Shown here one piece after another: positions 7,901 through 16,103 of a stretch of DNA of 42,424 nucleotides. The notes below the pieces were generated by a model. The model saw only the letters and a program-made list of their open reading frames with translations, ran no database searches and was not told where the DNA came from. This DNA comes from Bacteroidota bacterium (GTDB taxonomy: Bacteria; Bacteroidota; Bacteroidia; Bacteroidales; CG2-30-32-10), in the NCBI GenBank assembly GCA_013377115.1, contig JACAAW010000011.1, forward strand, positions 1 to 42,424, given 5' to 3'. A program made the translations under genes and the position numbers. Position 1 is the first letter of the stretch; every line of letters starts with the position of its first letter.

Positions 7901-9633
7901 ATGGTTCAACCACACAGGATTTAACTGGTCTTGCTTCGGGAGCTTATTCGGTAACCGTTACTGATGGTGCAAATTGTCATTTGATTTCAAATTATCAAAT
8001 TAACAATACGTCTGATATTAATGCAAGTGGAGTTGTAACCAATTCTTTATGTGCTGGAAATACAGGTTCAATAAATATTTCCTTGGTTGGTGGAATTACC
8101 CCAATTTCTTATCTGTGGTCAAATGGGTCAACAAATCAGGATTTAAATAATATTGGTTCAGGAACTTATTCTTTAACCATTACTGATGGAGCTGGTTGTA
8201 CAAACCATCAAACTTTTTCGGTATATCAACAAAATAATCCAAATCTTGCATTTATTAATGTGTTTTCAAATAATGATTATTGTGGTGGTTCAAGCGGAAG
8301 CATTAGTTTTGATGGCGTTGGAAGTGCAATGATTGGTTATTATTTAGACAATGTAAATATTGGCTGGGGCTGGGCAACAAATTTATCAAGCGGAACTTAT
8401 GTTATTTCGATTATTGATGAAAACGGTTGCAGACTCGATTCCTCAATATTTGTTGGAAATGACACTTATATTTTGCTTAATTCAAATTTTGAAAATGAAA
8501 CTTGTAGTCAAGGCAATGGATCATTGAGTGTTTCTTCAAGTACACCTGGAGTAACTTATTCATGGAGTAATGGAGCATCAGGTTCGTTCCTCGCAAATTT
8601 AAGTGCAGGAACATATTACTGCACCGTTTCTGATGGTTCTTGTTCAGTTATCGACACGCTTACTATTATCAATGAATTTGATTTTACAACTTCTACAGCA
8701 GTAACTAGTGATTATTGTGGCGGTAATGTTGGTGCAATAGACTTAACTGTTGTAGGCCCCGACGTATATCAATATCATTGGAATACTGGAGCGATTACAC
8801 AGGATTTAAATGGAATTACAAGCGGCAATTATTTATGCACAGTTACCAATTCAAATACTGGTTGCGAAAATATTGTAAATGTTTTTGTTCCATCTTCCTC
8901 TTCAGGAGTAAATTTGAATACGGTTATTTTACCTGATACTTGTAATGCTGATAAAGGCTCAATTACCAATACTGCTTTTGGTGGATCTGGGAATTATTCT
9001 TATGCCTGGGATAGCGGTCAAAATACCTTGAGTTTAACCAATATCACAGCAGGAAATTATGTATTGACAGTTACTGACAATTCTGATAATTGCCATTTAG
9101 TAATGTATTATACCATTCCAAACGTAAAATCATTCCATGTTACATCTTCATATACAGATGCAACATGTGGTTCATGTAATAATGGGACAATGTTGCTTAC
9201 ACCAATAAATAACTCTGGTTTTACAAATACTTTCAGCTATTTATGGAGTAATGGTGCGACAACGCAAAATTTAACAAATGCATTACCTGGGAATTATAGT
9301 GTTTATGTTTCCTCAAATATTGGTTGTGATACAACTATATATTTCACTATTAGTTTCCCAACAGCACTTGCTGTTCAAACAGCCAATTTGATGAATATGG
9401 AAATTGCACCAAATCCTGCAAATGATAATTTTACGGTTCTATTCAATATTCCGGATGGCAAAGAAGCCACTTTATTGATTATTGACATGAATCGTAAAGA
9501 AGTTTATAAGCAAAGTGTTGCAGGCAGAAACAAGCAATCTATTAATAGCCTCAATTTAGCACCAGGCGTTTATAATGTTGAAATTTTCAACGAAAAAATG
9601 ATGATGCATAAAAAACTGGTAATAGTTAAATAA
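1996..9633 (+). CDS. Giant SprB-like T9SS-secreted adhesin
   Basis: The product is 2545 residues. In order: a signal peptide ending TNAQ (about 1-21), a choice-of-anchor L type domain (about 22-265, with FASEEYPEY), a Calx-beta-like domain (about 275-375), one SprB-type repeat (about 380-465), a P-domain-like beta sandwich (about 468-630), about 24 modules of 70-80 residues (about 640-2455), and a T9SS sorting domain (about 2465-2545, starting at APNPANDNF). Most modules read CG-x-x-NG, then GG-x-x-PY-x-YLWSNGATT, then AGNY-x-VTVTD and a closing Cys; this is the SprB repeat (PF13573) pattern known from gliding adhesins. It should be exported by Sec, crossed to the surface by T9SS and act as an adhesin or motility adhesin. 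The start is the ATG at 1996, directly before the signal peptide; the frame is open upstream but gives an implausible leader. It stands alone, with a terminator after it. Confidence 0.93.
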   Translation: MKKKLLPFIIGFLFLSLITNAQITVNNTPTATQLANILAGSNLVVSNAVLTGATTAKGSFLATNNNLGMTSGVILSTGLVSTAPGPNGAGNTSNNLGTAGTAQMTTLAGVTTYDAMTLEFDFTVQSDMIQFNYVFASEEYPEYAPPNNSSYNDVFAFFISGPGITGSENIALIPSTTLPVTINNLNAITNSQFYVNNTGGQDISFDAFTTLLTAQKTGLIPCSTYHLKLVIADAGDAAYNSAVFLQENSLVQGIVDVNTNTISANDTASEGCVKASFTFSLDQPAVIDKIINFQIAGTATNGIDYAPIANSLTIPAGQTSAQVFIDAYSDGIPEGIETVYIIYKPEVCAPYDTAKLYIRDNVSIIYTIDPTDLACNGNQTGQILVNASGGFPPYTYEVKDDMGVITQYTNNPITGLDAGTYVVYVYDIYGCKAEAQVVGGLFNAGTTFLPDGSGVTYTSTIPISGFSSGQTLTSLSMLQNLCLSLEHSYLGDLGISIIAPGGQTVILKSGYNGGSCDLGEPIATGPVDGSAGSLLTDPGVGYDYCFNASPMYGTMGAESNLHYRNYTDSQGHNYSDNYLPAGSYTSEQSLAGLIGTPLNGNWTIQVIDNMYLDNGYLFNWTISFIGDLPDSIGIINEPAPIVVNNFVTNATCGSSNGAINISVSGSYPAFTYLWSNGATTEDISNLIAGSYTVTVTDNHACTKVVTYNVSNNGTLDLTSNVTPITCAGANVGAIDITPTGGATPYTYLWNNAATTQDLTALAAGTYTVSVTDQNSCVLVRQFVVTANTPIQINQISLQNENCGTQNGAISVSAAGGSGSFGYHWSNGATTSSITGLTAGNYTVTVTDAYNCTASHTYTIINDVSNCVTYCYLDVVQNSVTDDMCGNAIGAINITITNATLPYAVSWSNGATTEDISGLLQGNYTVTVTDANQCIKVKTISVGNNTGTLSISNYLVTNETCGSVNGSIDITPTGGALPYQYLWSNGATTQDLSNVAAGNYTIQLKDANNCTYTNSYSVLNNAGNLTVSGTIVNEVCGADNGRIIQTVSGGFGLITYHWSNAATVQTLNNIPAGNYSCTITDAGGCSLVKNYVVQSLPGNLAISNTVITNESCNNNLGSINLTVSGTSPLYIWSNGATTEDISSLNAGIYSCTITNNQGCTVLTGPLNVFDAPSNMVVSTNQIIDELCGNNNASVTVNITGGVSPYTFHWSNGSNSQNIYTIHAGNYSLTVTDANGCQANYSCVVDNSPGTLVIQNAAVTNENCGNSNGAINLTINGGTTPYTYLWSTGATTQNITGIPAGNYNVTVTSANGCVQNRSAVVVNNANGMTPTWQITNELCSNSQGAIDLTVTGGNAPIVYLWSNGATTQDLSNIAAGNYSCTITDNTLCKSHIGPITINNTSASMSTSTIATNIICGSGLGAINLTVTGGIAPLTYLWSNGATTEDLTSLAAGTYSYTVTDVNNCKDFGSAIVTNNPSGNMSFTTNVTNEQCNSNLGAINNTISGGATPYTFLWSNGATTEDLTALNNGNYSCTITSSNGCVLNTGIISVDDIPGTLVINTITTVDAICGNSLGKVNITVSGGTTPYTYLWSNGATTQNITGLAAGNYIVTVTGVGGCTVVGQATVLNDNGAFNINNYVITNEHCTNHLGAIDISVQGGTTPYTYLWSNSLTTQDISNLAAGGYSVYVHDALGCFTNGAYTVINQGSNFQITNAAITHGVCGNSNGSINITATGGTAPYQFTWSNGAHTEDISNLSSGSYTVNIVDANGCNTTGTYQVNNLPGTMVIAGTTSNEYCGNGQGSVILSLSGGDNPYSYNWNNLATSQNITNLHAGNYSVTITDNLGCTGTYSGVVSNTTNGFAANVSAITDENCGNQNGGVNITVSGGIAPISYLWSNGATTEDITNVHSGNYSVTVNDVNGCSVVLPATVINVSGTLAFSFTNTHDEECSNSQGFIDIQISGGVNPYTYLWNNGSTTQDLTGLASGAYSVTVTDGANCHLISNYQINNTSDINASGVVTNSLCAGNTGSINISLVGGITPISYLWSNGSTNQDLNNIGSGTYSLTITDGAGCTNHQTFSVYQQNNPNLAFINVFSNNDYCGGSSGSISFDGVGSAMIGYYLDNVNIGWGWATNLSSGTYVISIIDENGCRLDSSIFVGNDTYILLNSNFENETCSQGNGSLSVSSSTPGVTYSWSNGASGSFLANLSAGTYYCTVSDGSCSVIDTLTIINEFDFTTSTAVTSDYCGGNVGAIDLTVVGPDVYQYHWNTGAITQDLNGITSGNYLCTVTNSNTGCENIVNVFVPSSSSGVNLNTVILPDTCNADKGSITNTAFGGSGNYSYAWDSGQNTLSLTNITAGNYVLTVTDNSDNCHLVMYYTIPNVKSFHVTSSYTDATCGSCNNGTMLLTPINNSGFTNTFSYLWSNGATTQNLTNALPGNYSVYVSSNIGCDTTIYFTISFPTALAVQTANLMNMEIAPNPANDNFTVLFNIPDGKEATLLIIDMNRKEVYKQSVAGRNKQSINSLNLAPGVYNVEIFNEKMMMHKKLVIVK

Positions 9634-9634
9634 T

Positions 9635-9663
9635 AAAAAAGAAGGCGTAAAGCCTTCTTTTTT
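9635..9663 (+). terminator. Terminator after the giant adhesin gene
   Basis: The stem GAAGGC (9641-9646) / GCCTTC (9652-9657) is extended by six A-T pairs and ends in a T run. It begins 2 bases after the stop codon. Confidence 0.92.
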
Positions 9664-9700
9664 ATTTCTCTTTAAGCTATTTTAAAACCTAAATTCTTAA

Positions 9701-10333
9701 ATGAAATATTTTGTAATTACCTTTATAACATCGCTTTTTATTTGTTCGTGTAATTTGAAAACAAAGGAGAATTCGTTTAAAAATGATATTTTTTTAGTCA
9801 ATAATGGAGGTTGCGTTTATAAAGATACGATTCAAATTGAGAGCGTAGGAAATAATTTATTTAAAGACAAATCTGGAAATCTCTATTTCAAAACTGTTGA
9901 CAATTCTCAGGAAGGAAAACCAATGCCATTGCTTATCTCAAGATTGTATAATTCTTGTGAAGGCGATAGTACTTACGATTTGTCACGAAACATTGATTCT
10001 AAAACTTTTCGAAATCTTGGTTATAATCAGTATAAAGATAAAAAAAATGTTTTCTTTTATCAAGAAATGTTAGATGGTGGCAATATAATAATCTCTGGAG
10101 CAGATGCAAAAACTTATACTGTCATTCCACATTCATTTTATGGGAAGGATAATGCTAATGTTTACTATCAAGGTCACGAAATAAAAATTGCCGACCCAGC
10201 TTCTTTCGAAGGAGTTTTTAAAATTATAGAAACAAAAAATGGATTTGACACTATATTCAGGTATGCTAAAGATTCAAAATATTATTATGATGGAGGCGAT
10301 ACTTGTAGCAAGAAAATAGCTGAAGAATACTAA
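9701..10333 (+). CDS. DKNYY-family lipoprotein
   Basis: The product is 210 residues with a lipoprotein signal peptide ending ICSC, so Cys17 would be lipidated. The mature part holds repeated short blocks of the type YKDKKNVFFYQ and YGKDNANVYYQG, the hallmark of the DKNYY family (PF13644), a tandem beta-hairpin family of unknown function common in Bacteroidota and Fusobacteria. It probably sits in the outer or inner membrane facing the periplasm or surface. It lies between two T9SS cargo genes, 30 bases before the next; no terminator separates them, so the two may be co-transcribed. Its function is unknown. Confidence 0.85.
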   Translation: MKYFVITFITSLFICSCNLKTKENSFKNDIFLVNNGGCVYKDTIQIESVGNNLFKDKSGNLYFKTVDNSQEGKPMPLLISRLYNSCEGDSTYDLSRNIDSKTFRNLGYNQYKDKKNVFFYQEMLDGGNIIISGADAKTYTVIPHSFYGKDNANVYYQGHEIKIADPASFEGVFKIIETKNGFDTIFRYAKDSKYYYDGGDTCSKKIAEEY

Positions 10334-10363
10334 AAATAAAAACTAAAATAAATTAAAAAACGT

Positions 10364-12193
10364 ATGAAAAAAATCTACATTGCGCTATCAATTTTACTCT
10401 CATTAACTTTTATTAAAACTAATGCCCAAGTATACACTCAAGGGGATGTTACTGTTTCTCTATCGCCAAGTGGTTATCATGATTCATTGACATGTTCCAG
10501 TCAAGGTCAAATGTTGTATTCAATTACCATAAACAATTCATTTTTGGGCGACTCGGTAAAAGTTAAAGATATGTTTGGGGGTTATGTGATTTACGAGGAG
10601 GGGAATAATACCGGCCAAAATCCTTGGAATTTAATGATTCCTGTTTTTAATGCTTTTGGATTCATGAATGATGATCAGGTAACAAGCGGTTTTGCGTTTT
10701 TTGGAGGGACCGTAAATAAAGTAATTTCTGGTCCTGATACCGTTCTTAATATCAATAATTTTTACCAAATCCCAGTCCCAAATCCTTGTCAATATGGCAT
10801 GATTTCGGGAAAAGTATACGTTGATTATAACAACGACTGTATTTTTAATGGAATCGATGAAGCGTTAATTTCTATTCCAGTTTCTGCAAGCCAAACTCTT
10901 AACAGTCCTTCAATGACTTCTGCAAACTATAATGGTACAAGTAATGCAACAGGTGATTATTCTATTAAAGCATTGGAAAGTTGGATGACAGGAACTTCGG
11001 TTGGAATCCCTTCCAATTATCAATTTATTTTCCCAGCGACCTCTTGCTCTCCAGTAACCTATAACTTTAATACATTGCCACAAACTGGTAAAGATTTTTC
11101 TTTACAATGTACTAGTTTAATGGATGTTCAATGTTATGCAGGTTCGCAAGGAGTTGTTCGTCCAAATATTCCATTTATGTTATTTCCTTATGTAAATAAT
11201 ACCGGTTGCAATTTAGCCTCCGGAACATTGAAACTGGTTTTGGATCCCAATGTTGTTTATAGTGCTGGTTTAAGTTACAATACTCCAAATTCGGTGAGTG
11301 GTGATACTTTAATATGGAATTATACAGATTTAACTAGTATTAGTAATGGAGGGTATTGGCATAGCATGATGTCCAGCATTCATTTAACACCAAATGCTTC
11401 AGTAAATATTGGAGATACTTTGTGTTTTCGAATTTTCACTGCTGCCCCAGTTAGCGATGTAGATGTCACAAACAATGATTACACTATTTGTTTGCCTGTC
11501 GTGAATTCTTTCGACCCAAATATTAAAGAAGTAAGTCCAAAAGGAATTGGTGCTGCAGGAAATATCCCAGTTGCTACGAATGAATTGACATATACTATCC
11601 ATTTTCAAAATACTGGTAATGCGCCAGCAATAAATGTTTCAGTTATTGATACTTTGGATTCAGATATTCTTCTAAGTAGCTTAAGAATATTGGGAACCAA
11701 TCATTTATTATATCCAGAATGGATAGCACCAGGTGTAGTTAAGTTCAGCTTTTACAATATTAATTTACCAGATAGTACCACCAATGAACCAGCAAGTCAT
11801 GGTTTTGTGAGATTTAGCGTTAATTTAAATGCAGCATTGCCTGTTGGAACTGTAATTCAGAATAAAGCAAGTATTTATTTTGATTCAAATCCAGCAATTG
11901 TAACCAATACTGCTATTAATACACTTTCAAATTTGAGTGGAATTGATGATCTTGCTGCTGCAGAAGGCTTGGTTTCAGTATTCCCAAACCCAACTACAAA
12001 TAATTTCAGTGTTAGTTTTCCTTCAAATACGCTTCAAATCCAAATTCTAAATTCATTAGGACAATCGGTTCAAAACAAAATTGTTGATAACGAAACATCA
12101 GCAAATTTTGAATTACAAACCGCTGGAATTTATTTTATCCAAGTAAAAACGGACAAACAAATTTTAACCAAAAAATTGGTGGTGACGGAATAG
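10364..12193 (+). CDS. T9SS-secreted multidomain protein (SdrD-B-like plus DUF11/DUF7619-like)
   Basis: The product is 609 residues. A signal peptide (about 1-21, ending NAQ) is followed by a beta-rich region. Next comes an SdrD-B-like segment at about 145-235 (ISGKVYVDYNNDC-x-x-NGIDE, a possible calcium-binding loop). Then there is a region with scattered Cys, and a block at about 385-520 opening FDPNIKEVSPKG and containing a TYTIHFQNTGNAPA stretch, typical of the DUF11/DUF7619-like domain before sorting signals in Bacteroidota. The final 80 residues, from VFPNPTTNNFSVSF to KKLVVTE, are a T9SS sorting domain. It should be a surface-attached or released protein; no catalytic motif is visible. 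The start lies directly before the signal peptide, 30 bases after the lipoprotein gene, and a strong terminator follows. Confidence 0.88.
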   Translation: MKKIYIALSILLSLTFIKTNAQVYTQGDVTVSLSPSGYHDSLTCSSQGQMLYSITINNSFLGDSVKVKDMFGGYVIYEEGNNTGQNPWNLMIPVFNAFGFMNDDQVTSGFAFFGGTVNKVISGPDTVLNINNFYQIPVPNPCQYGMISGKVYVDYNNDCIFNGIDEALISIPVSASQTLNSPSMTSANYNGTSNATGDYSIKALESWMTGTSVGIPSNYQFIFPATSCSPVTYNFNTLPQTGKDFSLQCTSLMDVQCYAGSQGVVRPNIPFMLFPYVNNTGCNLASGTLKLVLDPNVVYSAGLSYNTPNSVSGDTLIWNYTDLTSISNGGYWHSMMSSIHLTPNASVNIGDTLCFRIFTAAPVSDVDVTNNDYTICLPVVNSFDPNIKEVSPKGIGAAGNIPVATNELTYTIHFQNTGNAPAINVSVIDTLDSDILLSSLRILGTNHLLYPEWIAPGVVKFSFYNINLPDSTTNEPASHGFVRFSVNLNAALPVGTVIQNKASIYFDSNPAIVTNTAINTLSNLSGIDDLAAAEGLVSVFPNPTTNNFSVSFPSNTLQIQILNSLGQSVQNKIVDNETSANFELQTAGIYFIQVKTDKQILTKKLVVTE

Positions 12194-12221
12194 AAATAAA
12201 TTGCCTTTTTAAATTGATATA

Positions 12222-12263
12222 AAAAACCGTTTATCCTATAAAATAATAGGATAAACGGTTTTT
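12222..12263 (+). terminator. Strong terminator with 18-bp perfect stem
   Basis: Arms 12222-12239 and 12246-12263 are exact reverse complements (core CCGTTTATCCTAT) around a 6-base loop, ending in a T-rich tract. It closes the unit 9701-12193. Confidence 0.92.
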
Positions 12264-12386
12264 ATTTTGCAAAATCTAAAAGTCGATATTTCCCTTAAGT
12301 GTTGATAATATTGTGTTTTGTTAGGTTGTTGTAAAATAATTTATAATTAATATAAATAAAATATTTTCAAAATAAATTATTTATAT

Positions 12387-12394
12387 TAATTTTG
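12387..12394 (+). promoter_or_regulatory. Possible -7 element for the next gene
   Basis: TAATTTTG matches TAnnTTTG and lies 44 bases before the start codon at 12439. No clear TTG is at the right distance upstream, so this is a weak call. Confidence 0.4.
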
Positions 12395-12438
12395 TATAAG
12401 GAAATGTTGCTGATGCAACAAAAATATTATTAATAAAA

Positions 12439-13299
12439 ATGAATTTTATGAAATTAACTAAACTCTTTATTTTAGCAGCCTTTTTTATTGTTTCATTGAG
12501 TCTAAATGCTCAAATTCCAAATCAAGGATTCGAAACTTGGGTAACCGATGTTGATGGAAATGTAAATCCTGCAGGGTGGGAAACTACAAATAGCTTTCCT
12601 GATATTAGCGTAAGTCAATATACTCCAGCATATGCTGGCAGTTTTTCAATGTTGATTAAAACTTTTGATCCTGGATTTATGACGCTTCCAGGTTTTGCTT
12701 CTTTTGGTTTTCCATATAATTTAAAACCAACAAAGATTAATGCTTGTATAAAAACCAATATTATGCCAGGTGATAATGTTTCGATTCTTGTTTCCTTGTG
12801 GAATGGAGATTCACTTGTTGCTTCTCCAACTAATTGCACATTTGTAATTGATTCAACCATTAACCAATTTACCTGTTTGTCATTTCCGATTACCTACCAA
12901 TCAGCTTTAATTCCCGATTCTGCTTATATTATGATTACAGCTGGGAAGTTTGGAAGCGTTCAACTTGGAACCCAAATTATTGTTGATGAATTAACATTTG
13001 GTTTTGGCACAGGAATCAACGAAATACATGATTCTTTTTCTGCTAGCCTTGAACAAAATATTCCAAATCCTGCCGTTAATTCTACGGTATTTCCTTTAAT
13101 GCTGAATAAAAGCTCAAATGTGAATTTAATTATTTACGATGTTTTAGGAAAAGAAGTGAAACATATTTCTTTTGGAAAATTAAATTCTGGAAATCATGAC
13201 CTTGAATTATCTCTTGAGGGTTTTTCAAACGGAGTCTATTATTGTTCATTCCAGGGAGATGATTTTTTAATTTCAAAAAAGATTATTGTTTCAAAATAG
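12439..13299 (+). CDS. T9SS-secreted protein with PCMD/CBM-like domain
   Basis: The product is 286 residues: signal peptide (to about residue 25, ending LNAQ), one beta-sandwich domain (about 26-195) opening NQGFETW, and a T9SS sorting domain (about 205-286, EQNIPNPAVNSTVFPL through SKKIIVSK). The NQGFE-W opening with PAGWET is typical of Bacteroidota secreted proteins with a carbohydrate-binding-like or PCMD-like (PF13201) fold. No catalytic residues can be named. ATG codons at 12439 and 12448 are both possible; both leave the signal peptide whole. It is a single-gene unit with terminators before and after. Confidence 0.83.
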   Translation: MNFMKLTKLFILAAFFIVSLSLNAQIPNQGFETWVTDVDGNVNPAGWETTNSFPDISVSQYTPAYAGSFSMLIKTFDPGFMTLPGFASFGFPYNLKPTKINACIKTNIMPGDNVSILVSLWNGDSLVASPTNCTFVIDSTINQFTCLSFPITYQSALIPDSAYIMITAGKFGSVQLGTQIIVDELTFGFGTGINEIHDSFSASLEQNIPNPAVNSTVFPLMLNKSSNVNLIIYDVLGKEVKHISFGKLNSGNHDLELSLEGFSNGVYYCSFQGDDFLISKKIIVSK

Positions 13300-13318
13300 A
13301 AACTTTTTTCAATTTATT

Positions 13319-13350
13319 AAAGCGTAGCAATTGTTACGCTTTTTTTTTGT
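13319..13350 (+). terminator. Terminator after the PCMD-like gene
   Basis: AAAGCGTAGCAA (13319-13330) pairs with TTGTTACGCTTT (13331-13342) through one G-U pair; eight further Ts follow. It begins 20 bases after the stop. Confidence 0.88.
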
Positions 13351-13546
13351 CATTTTTTTACCGTTTTCTGATTTTATCCCACCGATGGCAGTTTAATTCT
13401 GTCCCATAACTTTTATTGCCTTTACATCATGGCTTTTCAAAATTATCTTTAATAAAAATAAATTTTGTTTATGGAATCTTTATGAAAAATGAATCTTGAT
13501 TCCAAACACTCGAAAATTTAAAATTATTAATCTAAAACCATAAGTT

Positions 13547-15952
13547 ATGAAAACATTAAAATTTATTACAGAAACAAGTTTGTTAATCAGCCTGGTGCTC
13601 GTTATTGCCTTGGCAGGTGCAGTTCCAACATTAATGAATACCAAATCTTATTCCGGTTGGTTAAGACAACACGATAAAGAAAAAGATGATGATAAAACTT
13701 TATCACCTTACTTTTTTATCAATAGTGATAATCCAGAACTTGATCAGCTTCCTTTAAAAGAAACAAAAGCTGATGTTAATATTGCTGGCGTTATTGCCGA
13801 TGTTAAAATCACCCAAGTTTATACCAATAGTGGAAAAAAACCAATTGAAGCAATTTATATTTTTCCCGCTTCAACCAGAGCCGCTGTTTATGATATGCGT
13901 ATGACTATTGGTGACAGATTATTGGTTGCGAAAATTCAAGAAAAAGAAAAAGCCCGTAAAGATTACGAAGCTGCAAAAAGTGAAGGAAAAAGTGCTTCAT
14001 TATTGGAACAACAACGTCCAAATGTTTTTCAAATGAATGTTGCCAATATTATGCCTGGTGATACCATCAGAGTAGAAATGAGTTATACCGAGTTATTAAT
14101 TCCTGAAGATGGAGTTTACGAATTTGTTTATCCAACAGTTGTTGGCCCTCGTTATTCAAATAAATCAGAAGCTACAGCAGCACTAGACGATAAATGGGTT
14201 TCTAATCCTTACACTCACGAAGGTGTTTTACCAACTTATTCATTCAATATTAATTTGCATTTGGCTGCTGGTATGCCAATCAGTGATGTGAAATGTCCTA
14301 CACACGAAGTTAATATCAATTATATTACAAAAAATGATGCTGAAATAAAACTCAAGGATGCAGAGAAATTCAGTGGCAACAAAGATTATATTGTTCAATA
14401 TCGTTTGTCAGGCAATTCAATTCAAACCGGAACTCTTTTGTATAAAGGCGAAAATGAAAACTTTTTCTTAACGATGATTCAACCTCCAACTCGTCCAACT
14501 GTTGATCAAATTCCACCAAGAGAATATATTTTTATCATGGATGTATCTGGCTCAATGTCAGGCTATCCAATCGAAACTTCTAAAAAGTTATTGAAGAATT
14601 TAATTGGAAATTTGCGTTCAACCGATAAATTTAATGTGATGATGTTTGCTGGAGGTTCAAATGTTTTGGCCGAAAAATCAATTGATGCAACACAAGCAAA
14701 TTTAACAAAAGCTCTTGATATGATTGACAAACAACAAGGTGGTGGCGGTACTGAATTATTGCCAGCATTGAAGAAAGCTTTATCTATCGAAAAATCTGAA
14801 GGCTTCTCTCGTTCATTTGTTATTGCAACTGATGGCTACGTTGATGTTGAAAAGGAATCTTTTAAATTAATAAAAGACAATTTAAATAAAGCTAATTTCT
14901 TTGCTTTTGGAATCGGATCCTCAGTAAACAGATTTATCATCGAAGGAATGGCTCATGTTGGAATGGGAGAACCATTTGTTATCGTAAACGAAGCTGATGC
15001 ATCAGCACAAGCAGAAAAATTCAGAAAATACATTCAAACTCCAGTTTTAACCAATATCAAAATTAAATACAATGGATTTGATGCTTATGATGTTGAGCCT
15101 TCGAATATTCCTGATGTTTTAGCCGAAAGACCAATAATTATTTACGGAAAGTATAAAGGCGAACCCAAAGGTACCATTACTTTATCTGGAAATACTGGAA
15201 CCAAAGATTATAAATTAGATATTAATGTAGCTCAAACTGCTCCAATCAAAAATAATGTAGCATTAAAATATTTATGGGCCAGACAAAAAATTAGAATGCT
15301 TGATGATTTCACTTCTTTTGGTGATGATCCAAAATTGAAAGAAGAAATAACAGGACTTGGTTTAAAGTATAATTTATTGACCAATTACACTTCATTCATT
15401 GCCATTGATTCATTGGTTCGTAATAAAACTGGAAAATCAACTACAGTGAAACAGCCTTTACCATTACCTGATAAAGTTACTGATAATGCAATTGGAAATT
15501 ATAGTTCAGTTGGTGGTTCAGTTGGATACAAAAAAACATCTGCAAAAAGTGGAAGTTACAATTATACTCCAGCAACCAACCAATCGGTTAAAGATTTAGA
15601 AGAAGTTGAAATTGGGGACGAAAAAGTTAATGGACCATACACGGTTGTGGAAGTTATGCCTGAATTTATAGGTGGAGAAGCAGCAATGATTAAATTTTTG
15701 CAATCGAACCTTAAATATCCTGCTGAAGCTAAAAAATCAGGAATTTCGGGAAAAGTATTCGTGAGTTTTGTTGTTGGAATAAATGGAGAAATAACTGATG
15801 TGAAAATTTTGAAGGGAATTGGTCATGGCTGCGATGCTGAAGCAAAACGTGTTGTAAAAATGATGTCCAAGATGTGGAAATGTGGAACTCAAGGTGGAGT
15901 GGGAGTCCCAGTACAAATGAATTTACCTATCGAATTTACTTTGGTTAAATAA
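13547..15952 (+). CDS. VIT-VWA protein fused to a TonB C-terminal domain
   Basis: The product is 801 residues. An N-terminal hydrophobic segment (about 9-29) is either a signal peptide or a TonB-like membrane anchor. A VIT domain follows (about 55-200, with PASTRAAVYDMRM and ARKDYEAAK), then a VWA domain (about 325-495), then a linker. The last 102 residues, from VVEVMPEFIGGEAA to the end, are a TonB C-terminal domain (PF03544, with KYPAEAKKSGISGKV). The VWA metal site looks whole: D332-x-S334-x-S336, a Thr in GGGGTE, and Asp in ATDGYVD. VIT-VWA proteins form adhesion or scaffold complexes; the TonB domain usually contacts outer-membrane receptors from the periplasm. I infer a periplasmic, inner-membrane-anchored protein. 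It is a single gene with its own terminator. The partner is unknown. Confidence 0.9.
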   Translation: MKTLKFITETSLLISLVLVIALAGAVPTLMNTKSYSGWLRQHDKEKDDDKTLSPYFFINSDNPELDQLPLKETKADVNIAGVIADVKITQVYTNSGKKPIEAIYIFPASTRAAVYDMRMTIGDRLLVAKIQEKEKARKDYEAAKSEGKSASLLEQQRPNVFQMNVANIMPGDTIRVEMSYTELLIPEDGVYEFVYPTVVGPRYSNKSEATAALDDKWVSNPYTHEGVLPTYSFNINLHLAAGMPISDVKCPTHEVNINYITKNDAEIKLKDAEKFSGNKDYIVQYRLSGNSIQTGTLLYKGENENFFLTMIQPPTRPTVDQIPPREYIFIMDVSGSMSGYPIETSKKLLKNLIGNLRSTDKFNVMMFAGGSNVLAEKSIDATQANLTKALDMIDKQQGGGGTELLPALKKALSIEKSEGFSRSFVIATDGYVDVEKESFKLIKDNLNKANFFAFGIGSSVNRFIIEGMAHVGMGEPFVIVNEADASAQAEKFRKYIQTPVLTNIKIKYNGFDAYDVEPSNIPDVLAERPIIIYGKYKGEPKGTITLSGNTGTKDYKLDINVAQTAPIKNNVALKYLWARQKIRMLDDFTSFGDDPKLKEEITGLGLKYNLLTNYTSFIAIDSLVRNKTGKSTTVKQPLPLPDKVTDNAIGNYSSVGGSVGYKKTSAKSGSYNYTPATNQSVKDLEEVEIGDEKVNGPYTVVEVMPEFIGGEAAMIKFLQSNLKYPAEAKKSGISGKVFVSFVVGINGEITDVKILKGIGHGCDAEAKRVVKMMSKMWKCGTQGGVGVPVQMNLPIEFTLVK

Positions 15953-15977
15953 TTGGTGATATTTAGTTAGACAATTC

Positions 15978-16014
15978 AGCGTCGGTTTGTAAAGTGCAAA
16001 CCGATGCTTTTTTT
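15978..16014 (+). terminator. Terminator after the VIT-VWA-TonB gene
   Basis: AGCGTCGGTTTG (15978-15989) pairs with CAAACCGATGCT (15997-16008) through one G-T pair, followed by a run of T. Confidence 0.9.
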
Positions 16015-16103
16015 GTGCAAAGATTTTTGGATTTAATACTTTAGATTTCCGAAATATAAATTATTTTTACTCATTAAATTTAAATCTAAAGAACCCATAT
16101 AAA

